Shown here: positions 25,192 to 33,694 of the stretch, in pieces
How the letters are laid out: every line of letters starts with the position of its first letter
How positions within the stretch are numbered: position 1 is the first letter of the stretch
DNA from: Intestinibacillus massiliensis
Lineage (GTDB): Bacteria > Bacillota > Clostridia > Oscillospirales > Butyricicoccaceae
DNA length: 64,000 bases
Reading direction: 5' to 3'
NCBI GenBank assembly: GCA_029267335.1
Contig: JAJUJC010000002.1
Location: forward strand, 124,001-188,000
Position numbers and translations under genes: made by a program
The notes under the pieces: model-generated
Databases searched by the model: none
Seen by the model: only the letters and a program-made list of their open reading frames with translations
What the model was told of the DNA's origin: nothing

Positions 25192-25866
25192 ATGATCTTC
25201 AAAGGACTGCTCGACGACGCGCGCTCCATCCGTGAGCGTGACCCCGCCGCGCGCACCACACTCGAGGTTTTTTTGCTCTATCAGGGCTTCCACGCGCTGT
25301 TTTATCACCGGCAGGCGCACTGGCTGTACACCCATAAGCACTTTTTTCTGGCGCGCGCGCTGTCGCAGTTCGCCCGCCACATGACCGGCATCGAGATCCA
25401 TCCGGGTGCAAAGATCGGCCGCCGCCTGTTCATCGACCACGGCATGGGCATCGTCATCGGAGAGACCGCGGAGGTCGGGGACGACTGCACGATCTACCAC
25501 GGCGTGACGCTCGGCGGCACGGGCCATGACAAGGGCAAACGCCATCCGACCATCGGCAACAATGTGCTTATTTCCACCGGCGCGAAGGTGCTCGGCCCGT
25601 TCAAGGTGGGCGACAATTCGCGCATCGGTGCGAACGCGGTCGTGCTGCAGGAGGTCCCCCCGAACTCGACGGTCGTGGGCGTCAAGGCGCGCGTTGTCAA
25701 GATCGACGGACAGCGCGTCGGCGTGACGCCGGCATACGATCTCGATCAGGTGCACATCCCCGATCCGCTCGCGCAGGAGCTGTGCCAGCTCCAGCGCCGC
25801 GTGTACGCCAACGAGCGCAAGATCAGCGAAGCCGAGCGCGAAAAGCGTGAGTACGACGGAAAGTAA
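25192..25866 (+). CDS. cysE: Serine O-acetyltransferase
   Basis: This 224-residue protein acetylates serine with acetyl-CoA, the first step of cysteine synthesis. The left-handed beta-helix hexapeptide repeats run from about residue 65 ([11 protein letters not shown]) to 180. Catalytic histidines are in [12 protein letters not shown] and [11 protein letters not shown], and the substrate loop HPTIGNNV follows. The C-terminal tail is charged and coiled. The ATG at 25192 follows CAGGGAG. The 76-base leader after the promoter shows no T-box motif. No cysK lies nearby. Confidence 0.92.
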   Translation: MIFKGLLDDARSIRERDPAARTTLEVFLLYQGFHALFYHRQAHWLYTHKHFFLARALSQFARHMTGIEIHPGAKIGRRLFIDHGMGIVIGETAEVGDDCTIYHGVTLGGTGHDKGKRHPTIGNNVLISTGAKVLGPFKVGDNSRIGANAVVLQEVPPNSTVVGVKARVVKIDGQRVGVTPAYDLDQVHIPDPLAQELCQLQRRVYANERKISEAEREKREYDGK

Positions 25867-25872
25867 ACACGA

Positions 25873-25903
25873 GAAAAAGCCGCCCAAACGGGCGGCTTTT
25901 TCG
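25873..25903 (+). terminator. Terminator of cysE
   Basis: AAAAAGCCGCCC and GGGCGGCTTTTT enclose AAAC. The stem is the reverse complement of that at 23434. Confidence 0.88.
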
Positions 25904-26189
25904 TATGCGCGCATCAGAGCACGCGGGACATTTCCTGTAGGCGCCTACGACAATCTGCGGTTTTTTCATTTTTCTCTAATAAATATAATACATTTTTTGC
26001 ATAAAGAGTGTAAACTGGTTACATAAAAAAATGGACATTGCAAACCGTATTCTGCAAATGAAATCGTTGTGTGCGAACGCGTAAAATTCGGGATGTCGAC
26101 TACGCACAGAAAAAAACGGTTTCATTTGTTTAAAACGCAGTATTGTTACCAAAATAACATGCTTTCTATACTTTTGTTGCGTTTTCCCG
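25904..26189. other. AT-rich spacer upstream of the Fur-family gene
   Basis: About 285 AT-rich bases with no ORF carrying a ribosome binding site. Several T- and A-runs are present and could provide regulator sites, but I see no clear motif except near the promoter downstream. Confidence 0.3.
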
Positions 26190-26218
26190 TTGACAAGTGC
26201 ACTTTGCTTCGCTATACT
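26190..26218 (+). promoter_or_regulatory. Promoter of the Fur/PerR gene with an operator-like palindrome
   Basis: TTGACA (26190-26195), 17 bases and TATACT (26213-26218). Just downstream, 26229-26245 carries AGAATGATTATT, close to the PerR/Fur core AAT-N-ATT with flanking symmetry, which suggests autoregulation. Confidence 0.75.
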
Positions 26219-26269
26219 GTAAACAGAAGTAAGAATGATTATTTGTTTCTAGTTTAAAGGATGAGGCTT

Positions 26270-26656
26270 ATGAACCGCACAAAACAGCGCCAGCTCGTAT
26301 ACGAGATGGTACAAAACAGTTTTTCCCATCCCACCGCCGACGATATATTCCAGTCCGTGCGCGCCGAAATGCCCAATATCAGTCTGGGCACGGTGTACCG
26401 CAATCTGGGCGTGCTGGTTGACATGGGCATGCTCCGCAAGATCGCCGTGCCCGGTCAGCCCGATCATTTCGACCGTATGAGCGAATGGCACGACCACATG
26501 GTCTGCGAAAAATGCGGCCGCCTGTTCGATGTCAAGCTGGAGCATTCCCTGCCGGAGCAGCTCGCGGAGCGTTCGGGCATGCAGATCACGGGATATTCGC
26601 TCGTGGCGAATTGTATTTGTCCGGATTGCGCCGCCCACACGACCTTCCAAATGTAA
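26270..26656 (+). CDS. Fur family transcriptional regulator, PerR-like
   Basis: This 128-residue metalloregulator has an N-terminal winged helix (PTADDIFQSVRAEMPNISLGTVYRNL) and a C-terminal metal domain with HFDRMSEWHDHMVCEKCGRLFDV and a second CxxC in CICPDC. The two CxxC pairs form the structural zinc site. The His/Asp cluster would bind the regulatory Fe or Mn, as in PerR. PerR controls peroxide defence; Fur or Zur roles are possible because key ligands overlap. I chose ATG 26270 because AAAGGATGAGG precedes it. The start nine bases earlier has no spacing for a ribosome binding site. Confidence 0.88.
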   Translation: MNRTKQRQLVYEMVQNSFSHPTADDIFQSVRAEMPNISLGTVYRNLGVLVDMGMLRKIAVPGQPDHFDRMSEWHDHMVCEKCGRLFDVKLEHSLPEQLAERSGMQITGYSLVANCICPDCAAHTTFQM

Positions 26657-26706
26657 AAAACGACCCCGACTGCACAAAAGCGGCACTCGGGGTCATTTTT
26701 TTATGC
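26657..26706 (+). terminator. Terminator of the Fur-family gene
   Basis: GACCCCGA pairs with TCGGGGTC, extended by a partial inner stem and followed by ATTTTTTT. Confidence 0.82.
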
Positions 26707-26745
26707 ATCTCGGTAAAGAGGAAGGCGCACGCCGCGCGAGCGCGT

Positions 26746-27798
26746 TCAAAAGATGCAAAATCCGTTGCGCCCCTCGTTTTTGACGCGGTAGAGCGCGGTG
26801 TCCGCCTGTTCATAGTACCGCTCGAAGGTGCCATTGCCCGAGCACCGTGTGATACCGATGCTTGCGGTCACGTTGCAGGTGTGTTCGCCGTCGGACACGG
26901 TCTTGCGCAGCGCGGTCAGCAGCCGGTCGGCCTGCTCGCGGATGACCTCGGGCGCGGTCGCGCCCGTGACGAACACGAGAAATTCATCGCCGCCGAGCCG
27001 CGCGACGTAATCGGTCGAGCGGAACGAAGCGCGGATGGTCTGCGCAAAGTCGATGAGCACATGGTCACCCCACAGGTGTCCGAGCGTGTCGTTGAGGTTT
27101 TTGAAGCAGTCGATGTCGAGGATCCACAGCGTGGCCTCGCCGCCGGAATGCATGAGACAGGCGCGAATGTGTTTTTCCGCCGCCTGCCGCGTGCTGATGC
27201 CGGTCAGTCCGTCGGTGTCGCGCTCCGCGATGAGCGCCGCGCGGCTCGACAGCTCGCGTAGTTTCATGCCGATCAGCGTGTAACTCATGAAGCACGCGAG
27301 CAGCGAAAACCCGATCGCGTTGCAGCAATCGATTATGGCGATGTCAAAGGGCTTATACGCGAGGGCAAAGACGCACATGCACAGGCATGCAAGGCTCTGG
27401 AACACGGCAAAGCGCAGCGGGCGGTCGATCATCAGGAAGGGCGCAAGCGTGAAGAAACCCACGACCGTGGCAGAGGTGCCGGTCTGGAAGAGCACGGTAC
27501 CGTTGACGATGGCGGACAGCGTCATGATGCCCATATAGGTATACAGCCAGACGGTCGCACCGCGGCGCAGCGGCTGCGCTTCGTGGCGGCACAGCCCGTA
27601 AAACAGCAGATTGGTCGCGATCCACATCAGGTAGACCGGCAGGGAGTTCCACGGGGAGGGAAACAAAAAACTCAAAGCCAGTGACAGCAGGCTCGTGAAG
27701 GTGCCGAACAGCGAGATGCTTTGCAGCATGCGCAGGTTGGACACAGCGATCTCCTCGCGGTAGAGCGCAAAATAAGACTTGTCGATTCGCCGTAGCAT
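26746..27798 (-). CDS. Membrane-bound diguanylate cyclase (GGDEF)
   Basis: This 350-residue protein has about six hydrophobic segments in its first 190 residues, then a GGDEF domain with DTDGLTG, LDIDCFKNLNDTLGH and the intact active-site loop LGGDEFLVF, ending in YEQADTALYRVKNEGRN. It should make cyclic di-GMP from two GTP; the membrane part presumably senses a signal. The start is ATG 27798 with GAGGGG upstream; a TTG at 27825 and an ATG at 27804 are alternatives. It is transcribed alone on the minus strand. A second cyclase lies at 41186. Confidence 0.9.
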   Translation of the reverse strand: MLRRIDKSYFALYREEIAVSNLRMLQSISLFGTFTSLLSLALSFLFPSPWNSLPVYLMWIATNLLFYGLCRHEAQPLRRGATVWLYTYMGIMTLSAIVNGTVLFQTGTSATVVGFFTLAPFLMIDRPLRFAVFQSLACLCMCVFALAYKPFDIAIIDCCNAIGFSLLACFMSYTLIGMKLRELSSRAALIAERDTDGLTGISTRQAAEKHIRACLMHSGGEATLWILDIDCFKNLNDTLGHLWGDHVLIDFAQTIRASFRSTDYVARLGGDEFLVFVTGATAPEVIREQADRLLTALRKTVSDGEHTCNVTASIGITRCSGNGTFERYYEQADTALYRVKNEGRNGFCIF

Positions 27799-27932
27799 AC
27801 CCATCCCCTCGCTTTCCGCAGGCAAGTGTCTTCGAATTCTTTTACTACACTGTACGCGCGAGGGGCGCGGCTGTCAAGCGGCGGAACGCGAATGGTCCAA
27901 AAAAATCACGGGCAAAATGCAGCGTTTGGCGG

Positions 27933-29468
27933 TCACACCGCACGCTTGGCGGGTACGCGGAACCAAAAACGGACACCGCCCGGCGTGTTCTCCGCACCGC
28001 ATGCACCGCCGTGGGCGTCCGCGATCGCGCGCACGATGGATAGCCCGATGCCCGAGCCGCCCGACTCGCGCGAGCGCGCCTTATCCGTGCGGTAAAATTT
28101 TTCAAAAATCATTTCCAGATCGTGCTCCGCGATGGGCTCGCCTTCGTTTTCAATGGCAAAGGTGACCGCGCCGTCCGGCTCGGTCGCGGCGTGCAGCGTG
28201 ATGTGTCCGCCTGCCGGCGTGTAACGGATGGCGTTCGACACGAAATTCGTCACGACCTGCTCGAGCATGCCGTAGTCCGCGTACATACTTTCGTGCGTGT
28301 CCGTGTAGTCAAGGTGCAGATCGCGCTCCGCGGCGAGCACGGCGGTCTTTTCCGCCACGCTGCGGCACAGACCGTACAGGTCGACGTCGGTCGGCTCAGG
28401 GGTCTCGCGTCCAAGCTCGAGCTTGGACAGGTCGAGCAGCTGCATGACCAGATGGTTCATGTGCTGCGCCTCGTCGACGATCGTATCGCAGTAAAATTCG
28501 CGGTCGTCGTCGCTCGTCGTGATGCCCACGCGCAGCCCCTCGGCGTAGCCCTGAATGAGCGCGATCGGGGTCTTGAGCTCGTGCGATACGTTGACGATGA
28601 ACTCGCGGCGCATGCTGTCGATGCGCTCTTTTTCCTCGATCTCGTGTGCAAGCTCCTCGTTTGTACCCTTGAGCGCACAGATCGCCTGCGCCAGATGCTC
28701 GCTGAGCAGGTTGATGCTCTGCCCGAGCCGTCCGATCTCGTCGGTCGCCGCGCCGGTGTACTGCTTGGAGAAGTCGAGCTCCGCCATCGCGGTCGCGACC
28801 TCCTCGATCTCGATGAGCGGGCGCGTGAACTGCCGCGACACGAAATACGCCAGAGCGATGCACACGGCAAGTGTCAGCAGACCGGTGATGGCGAGAAAGG
28901 TCAGGTTAAAGGAAGAGTTCTGCTCGACATAGGCGAGCGGGACGCGTGCGATGATGAGGGCATTGTTCGCGTCCAGCCGTCCGACGAGCGCGAGAAAGCC
29001 CGTGTGCGGCATGCGTCTGGTCGGCTCGTCGCGGTCGACCACGGTCGTGAAGGTATAGCCCTGCCGCTTCATCTGCTCCAGATTTTCCTGTGTCAGCGTC
29101 GCCCCGCTGAGCGGAAAATCGTAAAGCTGCACCCGAAATGGCGCGGTGCTGTCGTCGTTCATCTGGGCGCGCTGCTCGCGGAAAATAGAGTCGTATTGGA
29201 TGATGCCGGTCGCGGACACGATGGACACGCGCACGCCCGTCGTGTTTTCGAGCTGCTCGAGCGAGTCGGAAATGTTCGTGATCGTGCCGTCATAGGTGCG
29301 ATTGACGTCGCGGTAGAGGTCTGCGAGCGCGCCGCGCCGCTCAAAGGTGTAGTAGTCATCATAAAAGAACACGTTGAGCGCGGTCAGGATGCCGACAAAC
29401 GCAAGCGCGATCGCGGAAATGACCGCAAACAGCTTGAATTTGATGGAATGGCGCACGAATCTGCTCAT
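27933..29468 (-). CDS. Sensor histidine kinase of the EnvZ/PhoR type
   Basis: This 511-residue kinase has a first membrane segment at about 12-32, an extracellular domain of about 150 residues, a second membrane segment near 190, a HAMP region and the dimerisation helix with the phosphoacceptor in NVSHELKTPIALIQGY. The ATPase domain has NFVSNAIRYTP, a late G1 region and a G2 loop in GGSGIGLSIV. It overlaps the regulator gene upstream by ATGA. The ligand is unknown; nothing transport-related lies nearby. Confidence 0.92.
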   Translation of the reverse strand: MSRFVRHSIKFKLFAVISAIALAFVGILTALNVFFYDDYYTFERRGALADLYRDVNRTYDGTITNISDSLEQLENTTGVRVSIVSATGIIQYDSIFREQRAQMNDDSTAPFRVQLYDFPLSGATLTQENLEQMKRQGYTFTTVVDRDEPTRRMPHTGFLALVGRLDANNALIIARVPLAYVEQNSSFNLTFLAITGLLTLAVCIALAYFVSRQFTRPLIEIEEVATAMAELDFSKQYTGAATDEIGRLGQSINLLSEHLAQAICALKGTNEELAHEIEEKERIDSMRREFIVNVSHELKTPIALIQGYAEGLRVGITTSDDDREFYCDTIVDEAQHMNHLVMQLLDLSKLELGRETPEPTDVDLYGLCRSVAEKTAVLAAERDLHLDYTDTHESMYADYGMLEQVVTNFVSNAIRYTPAGGHITLHAATEPDGAVTFAIENEGEPIAEHDLEMIFEKFYRTDKARSRESGGSGIGLSIVRAIADAHGGACGAENTPGGVRFWFRVPAKRAV

Positions 29469-30148
29469 GCGGTCGCCTCGAAGCGGTAGCCGTAGCCGCG
29501 CACAGTCGCGATCATCTCGCCGCAGTCGCCCAGCTTGGCCCGCAGCTTTTTGACATGCGTGTCGACCGTGCGCAGGTCTCCGAAGTAGTCATAGCCCCAC
29601 ACCGCGTTTAGGATGCTCTCGCGTGAGAGCGCAATGTTTTTGTTGTTTTTAAAGTAGATGAGCAGTTCGTATTCCTTGGGCGTCAGCTCGCACACCGCGT
29701 CCGCAACGCGCACCTCGCGGCGCATCTCGTCGATTTGCAGCGCGCCGAACGCCCCGACCGTGCGATCCTCTCTGCCGTAGCGACCGAGCAGGGTCTTGAC
29801 GCGCGCGGCGAGCACGAGCGGGGAAAAGGGCTTCGTGACATAATCATCCGCACCGGAGGACAGCCCGTAGACCTCGTCTGCGTCCTCTGCGCGCGCGGTC
29901 AGCATCATGACGGGTACGCGTGTGGGCGCGCCGCTCTCACGGATATGCCGCAGCACCGCAAAGCCGTCCGCACCCGGCATCATCACATCAAGGATGACCA
30001 GATCGAACCGGCCGGGCTGCCGGTCAAACAGCGCAATCGCCTGCTCGCCGTCGCCCGCTTCCACGACCGTGTGACCGTCTCTCTTTAAAAAATCAATGAC
30101 CAAACGGCGAATGCGTGCTTCGTCATCCGCCAGAAGAATCGTTCCCAT
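29465..30148 (-). CDS. OmpR/PhoB family response regulator
   Basis: This 227-residue protein has a receiver domain (ADDEAR at the start, phosphorylated Asp in LVILDVMMPGADG, Lys in YVTKPF) and a winged-helix C-terminal domain (LTPKEYELLIYF and VDTHVKKLRAKLG). It pairs with the kinase at 27933 through a four-base ATGA overlap. AGGGAGGA lies before ATG 30148. A minus-strand promoter lies at 30182-30210. Confidence 0.92.
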   Translation of the reverse strand: MGTILLADDEARIRRLVIDFLKRDGHTVVEAGDGEQAIALFDRQPGRFDLVILDVMMPGADGFAVLRHIRESGAPTRVPVMMLTARAEDADEVYGLSSGADDYVTKPFSPLVLAARVKTLLGRYGREDRTVGAFGALQIDEMRREVRVADAVCELTPKEYELLIYFKNNKNIALSRESILNAVWGYDYFGDLRTVDTHVKKLRAKLGDCGEMIATVRGYGYRFEATA

Positions 30149-30181
30149 ATCGCAAGTTCCTCCCTGTCAGGTTGTGCCTAC

Positions 30182-30210
30182 AGTGTAGCACAAACGGTTT
30201 CATTGTGCAA
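30182..30210 (-). promoter_or_regulatory. Promoter of the OmpR-type two-component operon
   Basis: On the minus strand TTGCAC (30205-30210), 17 bases and TACACT (30182-30187). Confidence 0.65.
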
Positions 30211-30373
30211 AGTATATCACGGTATTTTGTCCATTTTGTGTCTTTATGGCGAGAAAATCATGAAAAACTGCGGCGAAAACCAAAAATTTTTGCCCGAAAG
30301 CCGTAGACGCACGGGCGTTCGCGTGTTACCATGGACAGGAAAGACAAATCGGAGGAAAGGAGGGCAAGCGTCC

Positions 30374-32047
30374 ATGGCTTTTTTGCGCCGGATCCTGGCG
30401 GGCGTGCTGACGCTGAGCATGCTCAGCTTTCCCGTCTGTGCAGCGGATTGCGCCGACGCGCGCCGCGTGGAGCTCGACCGTGTCGTGAGCATGCTCAGCG
30501 AAAACCACCCCGATCTTTATGCGCATGTCAGCCGTGAGGCGTTCGCCGCAAAACGCGCGTCCATTGCACAAAATGCCGCGAGCTGGGACGATTTCGGCTT
30601 TGCGCTTGAGGTGCAGTCGCTCACCGCGATGGTGGGCGATGCGCATACCGCGCTCAGCCTGCCGGTGGACGGTGCGGGCACGCTGCCCTTTACGATCGCG
30701 TGGATGAACGGCGCATGGGTCGTGACCGCGGTCGCCGCGCCGCAGCGCGTTTGTTTGGGCTGGCGGGTCGAGGGCATCGCGGGCAGACCCATCGCGGCAG
30801 TTGAGCGCGCGCTCGACCCCTATCTCAGCTACGACAACGACACGCGCCGCCGCCGCATGTTCGCGAGCGCGGTCACCCTGCGCGGTGCGCTCGTGCATGC
30901 GGGCGTGCTCAGCGAGAGCGCGGAGACCGTGGCGCTGCATGTCGTATCGCCGGACGGGCTGCACCGCGACGCGACGCTGCCGGTGCATGCAGACGGTATG
31001 TGCACGCTGTCCGCGCTGCGCCGTGCCGTGCCCGTGACCGAGTATGACCCGAATGTGATCTACAAGGCGTTGGATCTCGTTCCTTACACGCTGTATATTC
31101 AATATAATGCGTGCAAAGAGGACGAAAACTACCCCATGGCGGCATTTGCCGCGCAGGTGCGCGACACGCTGACACACGGCAGCTATGCGCGTGTGATCGT
31201 CGACCTGCGCGCGAACGGCGGCGGTTCGGACGGCGTGCTGCGTCCGGTCCTGCATGAACTGATCGCGGCGCAGCAGCGCGGCATAAAGGTCTATGCGCTC
31301 GTGGGCGAGGGCACGTTCTCCGCGGCGGTCACGGGCGCGGTGCAGCTTGCACAGCTTGGCGCGGTCACGGTCGGCACGCCGACGGGCGGCAGCGTCGATC
31401 ACTTCGGCTCGGTCGTGCGGGAGGTCCTGTCCGACGGCTCGCGGCTGAGCTGCTCCACCCAGTGGGTCGCGCTCAGCAGCTATTATCAGGCAGCGCGCGC
31501 GTTCGGCGCGGATTCACTCACGCCTGCGCTGTCCGCGCCCCAACCGGTCGACGATTATCTCGCGGGCGGAGACCGTCCGGTCGCGTGTGTGCTCGCGCAG
31601 CCTGACCATTTGCCCGCACGCACCGCAGCGGCGACGGCGACGGGCGCAATCTTTACGGTCGACGGCAGCAAAAGCGCGCTCACCGGCGTGCGCATCGGCG
31701 GCGCGGTCTATGTGCGGCTGCGTGATCTCGCGGCGGCGCTGCGCGGCACACGGGCGGCGTTCGACGTTGCCTGGTCGGAACGGGACGGCGCGGTCTATGT
31801 GTTTGACGGACAGCCTTATCTGCCGGTCGGCGGCGAACTGACACCGGTCACGGGCGGCACGGCGTACGCGGCGGACACCCCGATCCTGCGCGGCGATACC
31901 CAACCGCTCGCCTATGCGGGCGCGCCGGGCGCGCTGCGCGTGTACGATCTGCGCGGCAGCCATTTTGTGCGGCTGACCGACCTTGCGGCGAAGCTGCGGT
32001 TTTCCGTCGCGGCAAGCGGCAGCGCGGTGCGCATCACCACGAAATAA
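30374..32047 (+). CDS. Exported S41 peptidase-like protein with C-terminal stalk domain
   Basis: This 557-residue protein has a signal peptide (MAFLRRILAG to FPVCAAD). The middle resembles S41 C-terminal processing peptidases: IVDLRANGGGSDGVL, then GEGTFSAAVTGAVQLAQLG with the candidate nucleophilic Ser, and GTPTGGSVDHFGS. No PDZ domain is visible. The last 130 residues contain YVRLRDLAAAL and VRLTDLAAKL repeats like copper amine oxidase N-terminal stalk domains, also seen at 1-912. It should act outside the membrane. The ATG at 30374 follows AGGAAAGGAGG. Two copies of the palindrome TGAGCATGCTCA lie in the first 125 bases. Confidence 0.85.
   Translation: MAFLRRILAGVLTLSMLSFPVCAADCADARRVELDRVVSMLSENHPDLYAHVSREAFAAKRASIAQNAASWDDFGFALEVQSLTAMVGDAHTALSLPVDGAGTLPFTIAWMNGAWVVTAVAAPQRVCLGWRVEGIAGRPIAAVERALDPYLSYDNDTRRRRMFASAVTLRGALVHAGVLSESAETVALHVVSPDGLHRDATLPVHADGMCTLSALRRAVPVTEYDPNVIYKALDLVPYTLYIQYNACKEDENYPMAAFAAQVRDTLTHGSYARVIVDLRANGGGSDGVLRPVLHELIAAQQRGIKVYALVGEGTFSAAVTGAVQLAQLGAVTVGTPTGGSVDHFGSVVREVLSDGSRLSCSTQWVALSSYYQAARAFGADSLTPALSAPQPVDDYLAGGDRPVACVLAQPDHLPARTAAATATGAIFTVDGSKSALTGVRIGGAVYVRLRDLAAALRGTRAAFDVAWSERDGAVYVFDGQPYLPVGGELTPVTGGTAYAADTPILRGDTQPLAYAGAPGALRVYDLRGSHFVRLTDLAAKLRFSVAASGSAVRITTK
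30414..30497. repeat. Second pair of palindromes TGAGCATGCTCA
   Basis: Exact copies at 30414-30425 and 30486-30497, 72 bases apart, in the start of the S41-like gene. Confidence 0.8.
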
Positions 32048-32087
32048 AAAAATCTGCCGCAAGTGCTCGCTTGCGGCAGATTTTTTG
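32046..32087 (+). terminator. Terminator after the S41-like gene
   Basis: AAAAATCTGCCGCAAG pairs with CTTGCGGCAGATTTTTT. It may also serve the convergent gene at 32136. Confidence 0.9.
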
Positions 32088-32135
32088 CTATTCACGCGTT
32101 TCTTGTGGTGGAAACGCAATCAGCTTGCACTGTTT

Positions 32136-32804
32136 TCAGTAATGCCACACATCATAGATGAGTGCTCCCGCGCATACAAGCGCGCACAGCAGCCAACTGA
32201 CGGATACGAGGATGGGGGTCTTGTGTGCTTCACGGGAGGGTGCGGGGTTTGCATCGGCTGCGCATGGTATGCGCGTCTCTTTTTTGGGAGATTCCCACGG
32301 CATGCCGCCGTCCAACCGCTGCTGCACGAACAGCGTGAACACGACCGCACAGAACACCCAAGGCAGGGCGCGTCCCGTGCCGCGCGTCGCGGTGGGATAG
32401 GCGCGCGCGAGGTCGAAGGCATCTGCGGCGGTCGGCGGCTGCGCAAGCGTGGCGTGCGCGGAGCGCGCATGCAGCGCACGATAGATGGGGTCGGCGCGAT
32501 AGGCGCGGTCGAACACCGTGCTGCCGTCCTTGCCTGTCACGGTCGCGTGGTCGCCCGCCTGCGTGACGGTGAAGCGGTGCGTGCCCACGGGCAGCGCAAG
32601 CGTGAGCGTGGTACCGTCCGCCGTTGCTTGGACATGGATTGTGCTGTCGCCCGCGGTGTATACGGTGTCGGTGCGGTCACCGCGCGGGGCAAAAAAGATT
32701 TCGCCGTGGTAGCGCAATGCGGGTGTGGTGTACAAAAAATAGTACCACGCGGCAAGGCACAGCGCGAGCGCCATGCCGAGCGCGATACGCACGTTTCGGG
32801 GCAT
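32136..32804 (-). CDS. Membrane protein of unknown function
   Basis: This 222-residue protein starts with a membrane segment (residues 7-25), has an extracytoplasmic domain rich in Thr, Asp and Gly (about 26-145), a second membrane segment near 148-165, a hydrophilic loop and a third segment near the C-terminus. It shows no motif I recognise. It is 29 bases downstream of the patatin gene on the same strand and probably ends the RNase R-patatin operon. Codon use is like the neighbours. Confidence 0.65.
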   Translation of the reverse strand: MPRNVRIALGMALALCLAAWYYFLYTTPALRYHGEIFFAPRGDRTDTVYTAGDSTIHVQATADGTTLTLALPVGTHRFTVTQAGDHATVTGKDGSTVFDRAYRADPIYRALHARSAHATLAQPPTAADAFDLARAYPTATRGTGRALPWVFCAVVFTLFVQQRLDGGMPWESPKKETRIPCAADANPAPSREAHKTPILVSVSWLLCALVCAGALIYDVWHY

Positions 32805-32833
32805 GCGATCACCTCCCTATGTAGCGGGACAGA

Positions 32834-33676
32834 TCAGTTAAACAGTCGACGAATGTCATCCAGACGGCGCTCCGCGAGGGCATAGCCCGCCCGATAGCTT
32901 GCTTCCAGCTGCGCGACATCCTTTTCAAAGCTGGAAAGCGGCGCGGACGGACGCAGTACGACGGTCGTATCGGGGCGGTGCGTTTCGAGCTGCTGTACAA
33001 AGCACAGCGTGTCGTTATACCGCTTGGGACGCTGCGCGATGACCGCGGGCAGCGCGGGAAACCGCCGACCGACCCGCAGCGCGGCGAGCCGGTCGGTGCG
33101 GGTGGGCTGCTTGCGGTAGGCGCTCGTGCGGGTCAGAATGATGAGGTTTTTGTGCGACCCGTCCGCGAGCGCGCGGCGGATCGGAATGGGGTCTGCGATG
33201 CCGCCGTCAAAGTAGGGCGTGCCGCCAATGTCGATGGGCGGAAAGAGCAGCGGCAGCGCACAGGTCGCGCGCAGCATCGTGCATTTGTCGTCGAGCGCGC
33301 GCCCGTCGAGATAGACCGGCGCACCCGTGCGCGCGTCCGTCACGCCGACGCGCAGCCGCCCGTCGTAGCGGCGGAGCGTGTCGTAGTCGTATGGCAGGTG
33401 CGTGCGCGGAATGTCCTCAAACATGAAATCCAGTCCGAACACACTGCCGCAGCGCAGCAGGTTGCGCGCGCCGAAGTAGCGGCTGTCGTTGCGAAAACGG
33501 CGTAAAATCTCGAGATTGCGCCCAGGCTGACGGGAAACATAGGAAAATGCGTTGGAAATACCCGCGGACACACCGATGATATAGTCAAACATCAGGTCGT
33601 GCGCGAGCAGCGCGTCGAGCGCGCCGGCAGTGAAGATCGGGCGGAACGTGCCGCCCTCCAGGATGAGTCCGGGCAT
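32834..33676 (-). CDS. Patatin-like phospholipase
   Basis: This 280-residue protein has the oxyanion loop LEGGTFRPIFTAG at the N-terminus, the nucleophile elbow GVSAG at about residue 36 and the catalytic Asp in FDGGIAD (about 156). These are the three signatures of bacterial patatin-like acyl hydrolases. No signal peptide is present, so it should act on cytoplasmic lipids or the inner membrane face. It follows RNase R by 18 bases and is presumably cotranscribed with it. The functional link is not clear. Confidence 0.9.
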   Translation of the reverse strand: MPGLILEGGTFRPIFTAGALDALLAHDLMFDYIIGVSAGISNAFSYVSRQPGRNLEILRRFRNDSRYFGARNLLRCGSVFGLDFMFEDIPRTHLPYDYDTLRRYDGRLRVGVTDARTGAPVYLDGRALDDKCTMLRATCALPLLFPPIDIGGTPYFDGGIADPIPIRRALADGSHKNLIILTRTSAYRKQPTRTDRLAALRVGRRFPALPAVIAQRPKRYNDTLCFVQQLETHRPDTTVVLRPSAPLSSFEKDVAQLEASYRAGYALAERRLDDIRRLFN

Positions 33677-33694
33677 GTTGTCACTCCTATGGGG

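Noticed and set aside
23434-25903. Two copies of the same GCCGCCC stem in opposite orientation flanking the UDP-sugar dehydrogenase and cysE
   Set aside because: They are ordinary terminators after recQ and cysE. There are no target-site duplications or transposase, so no mobile element is inferred.
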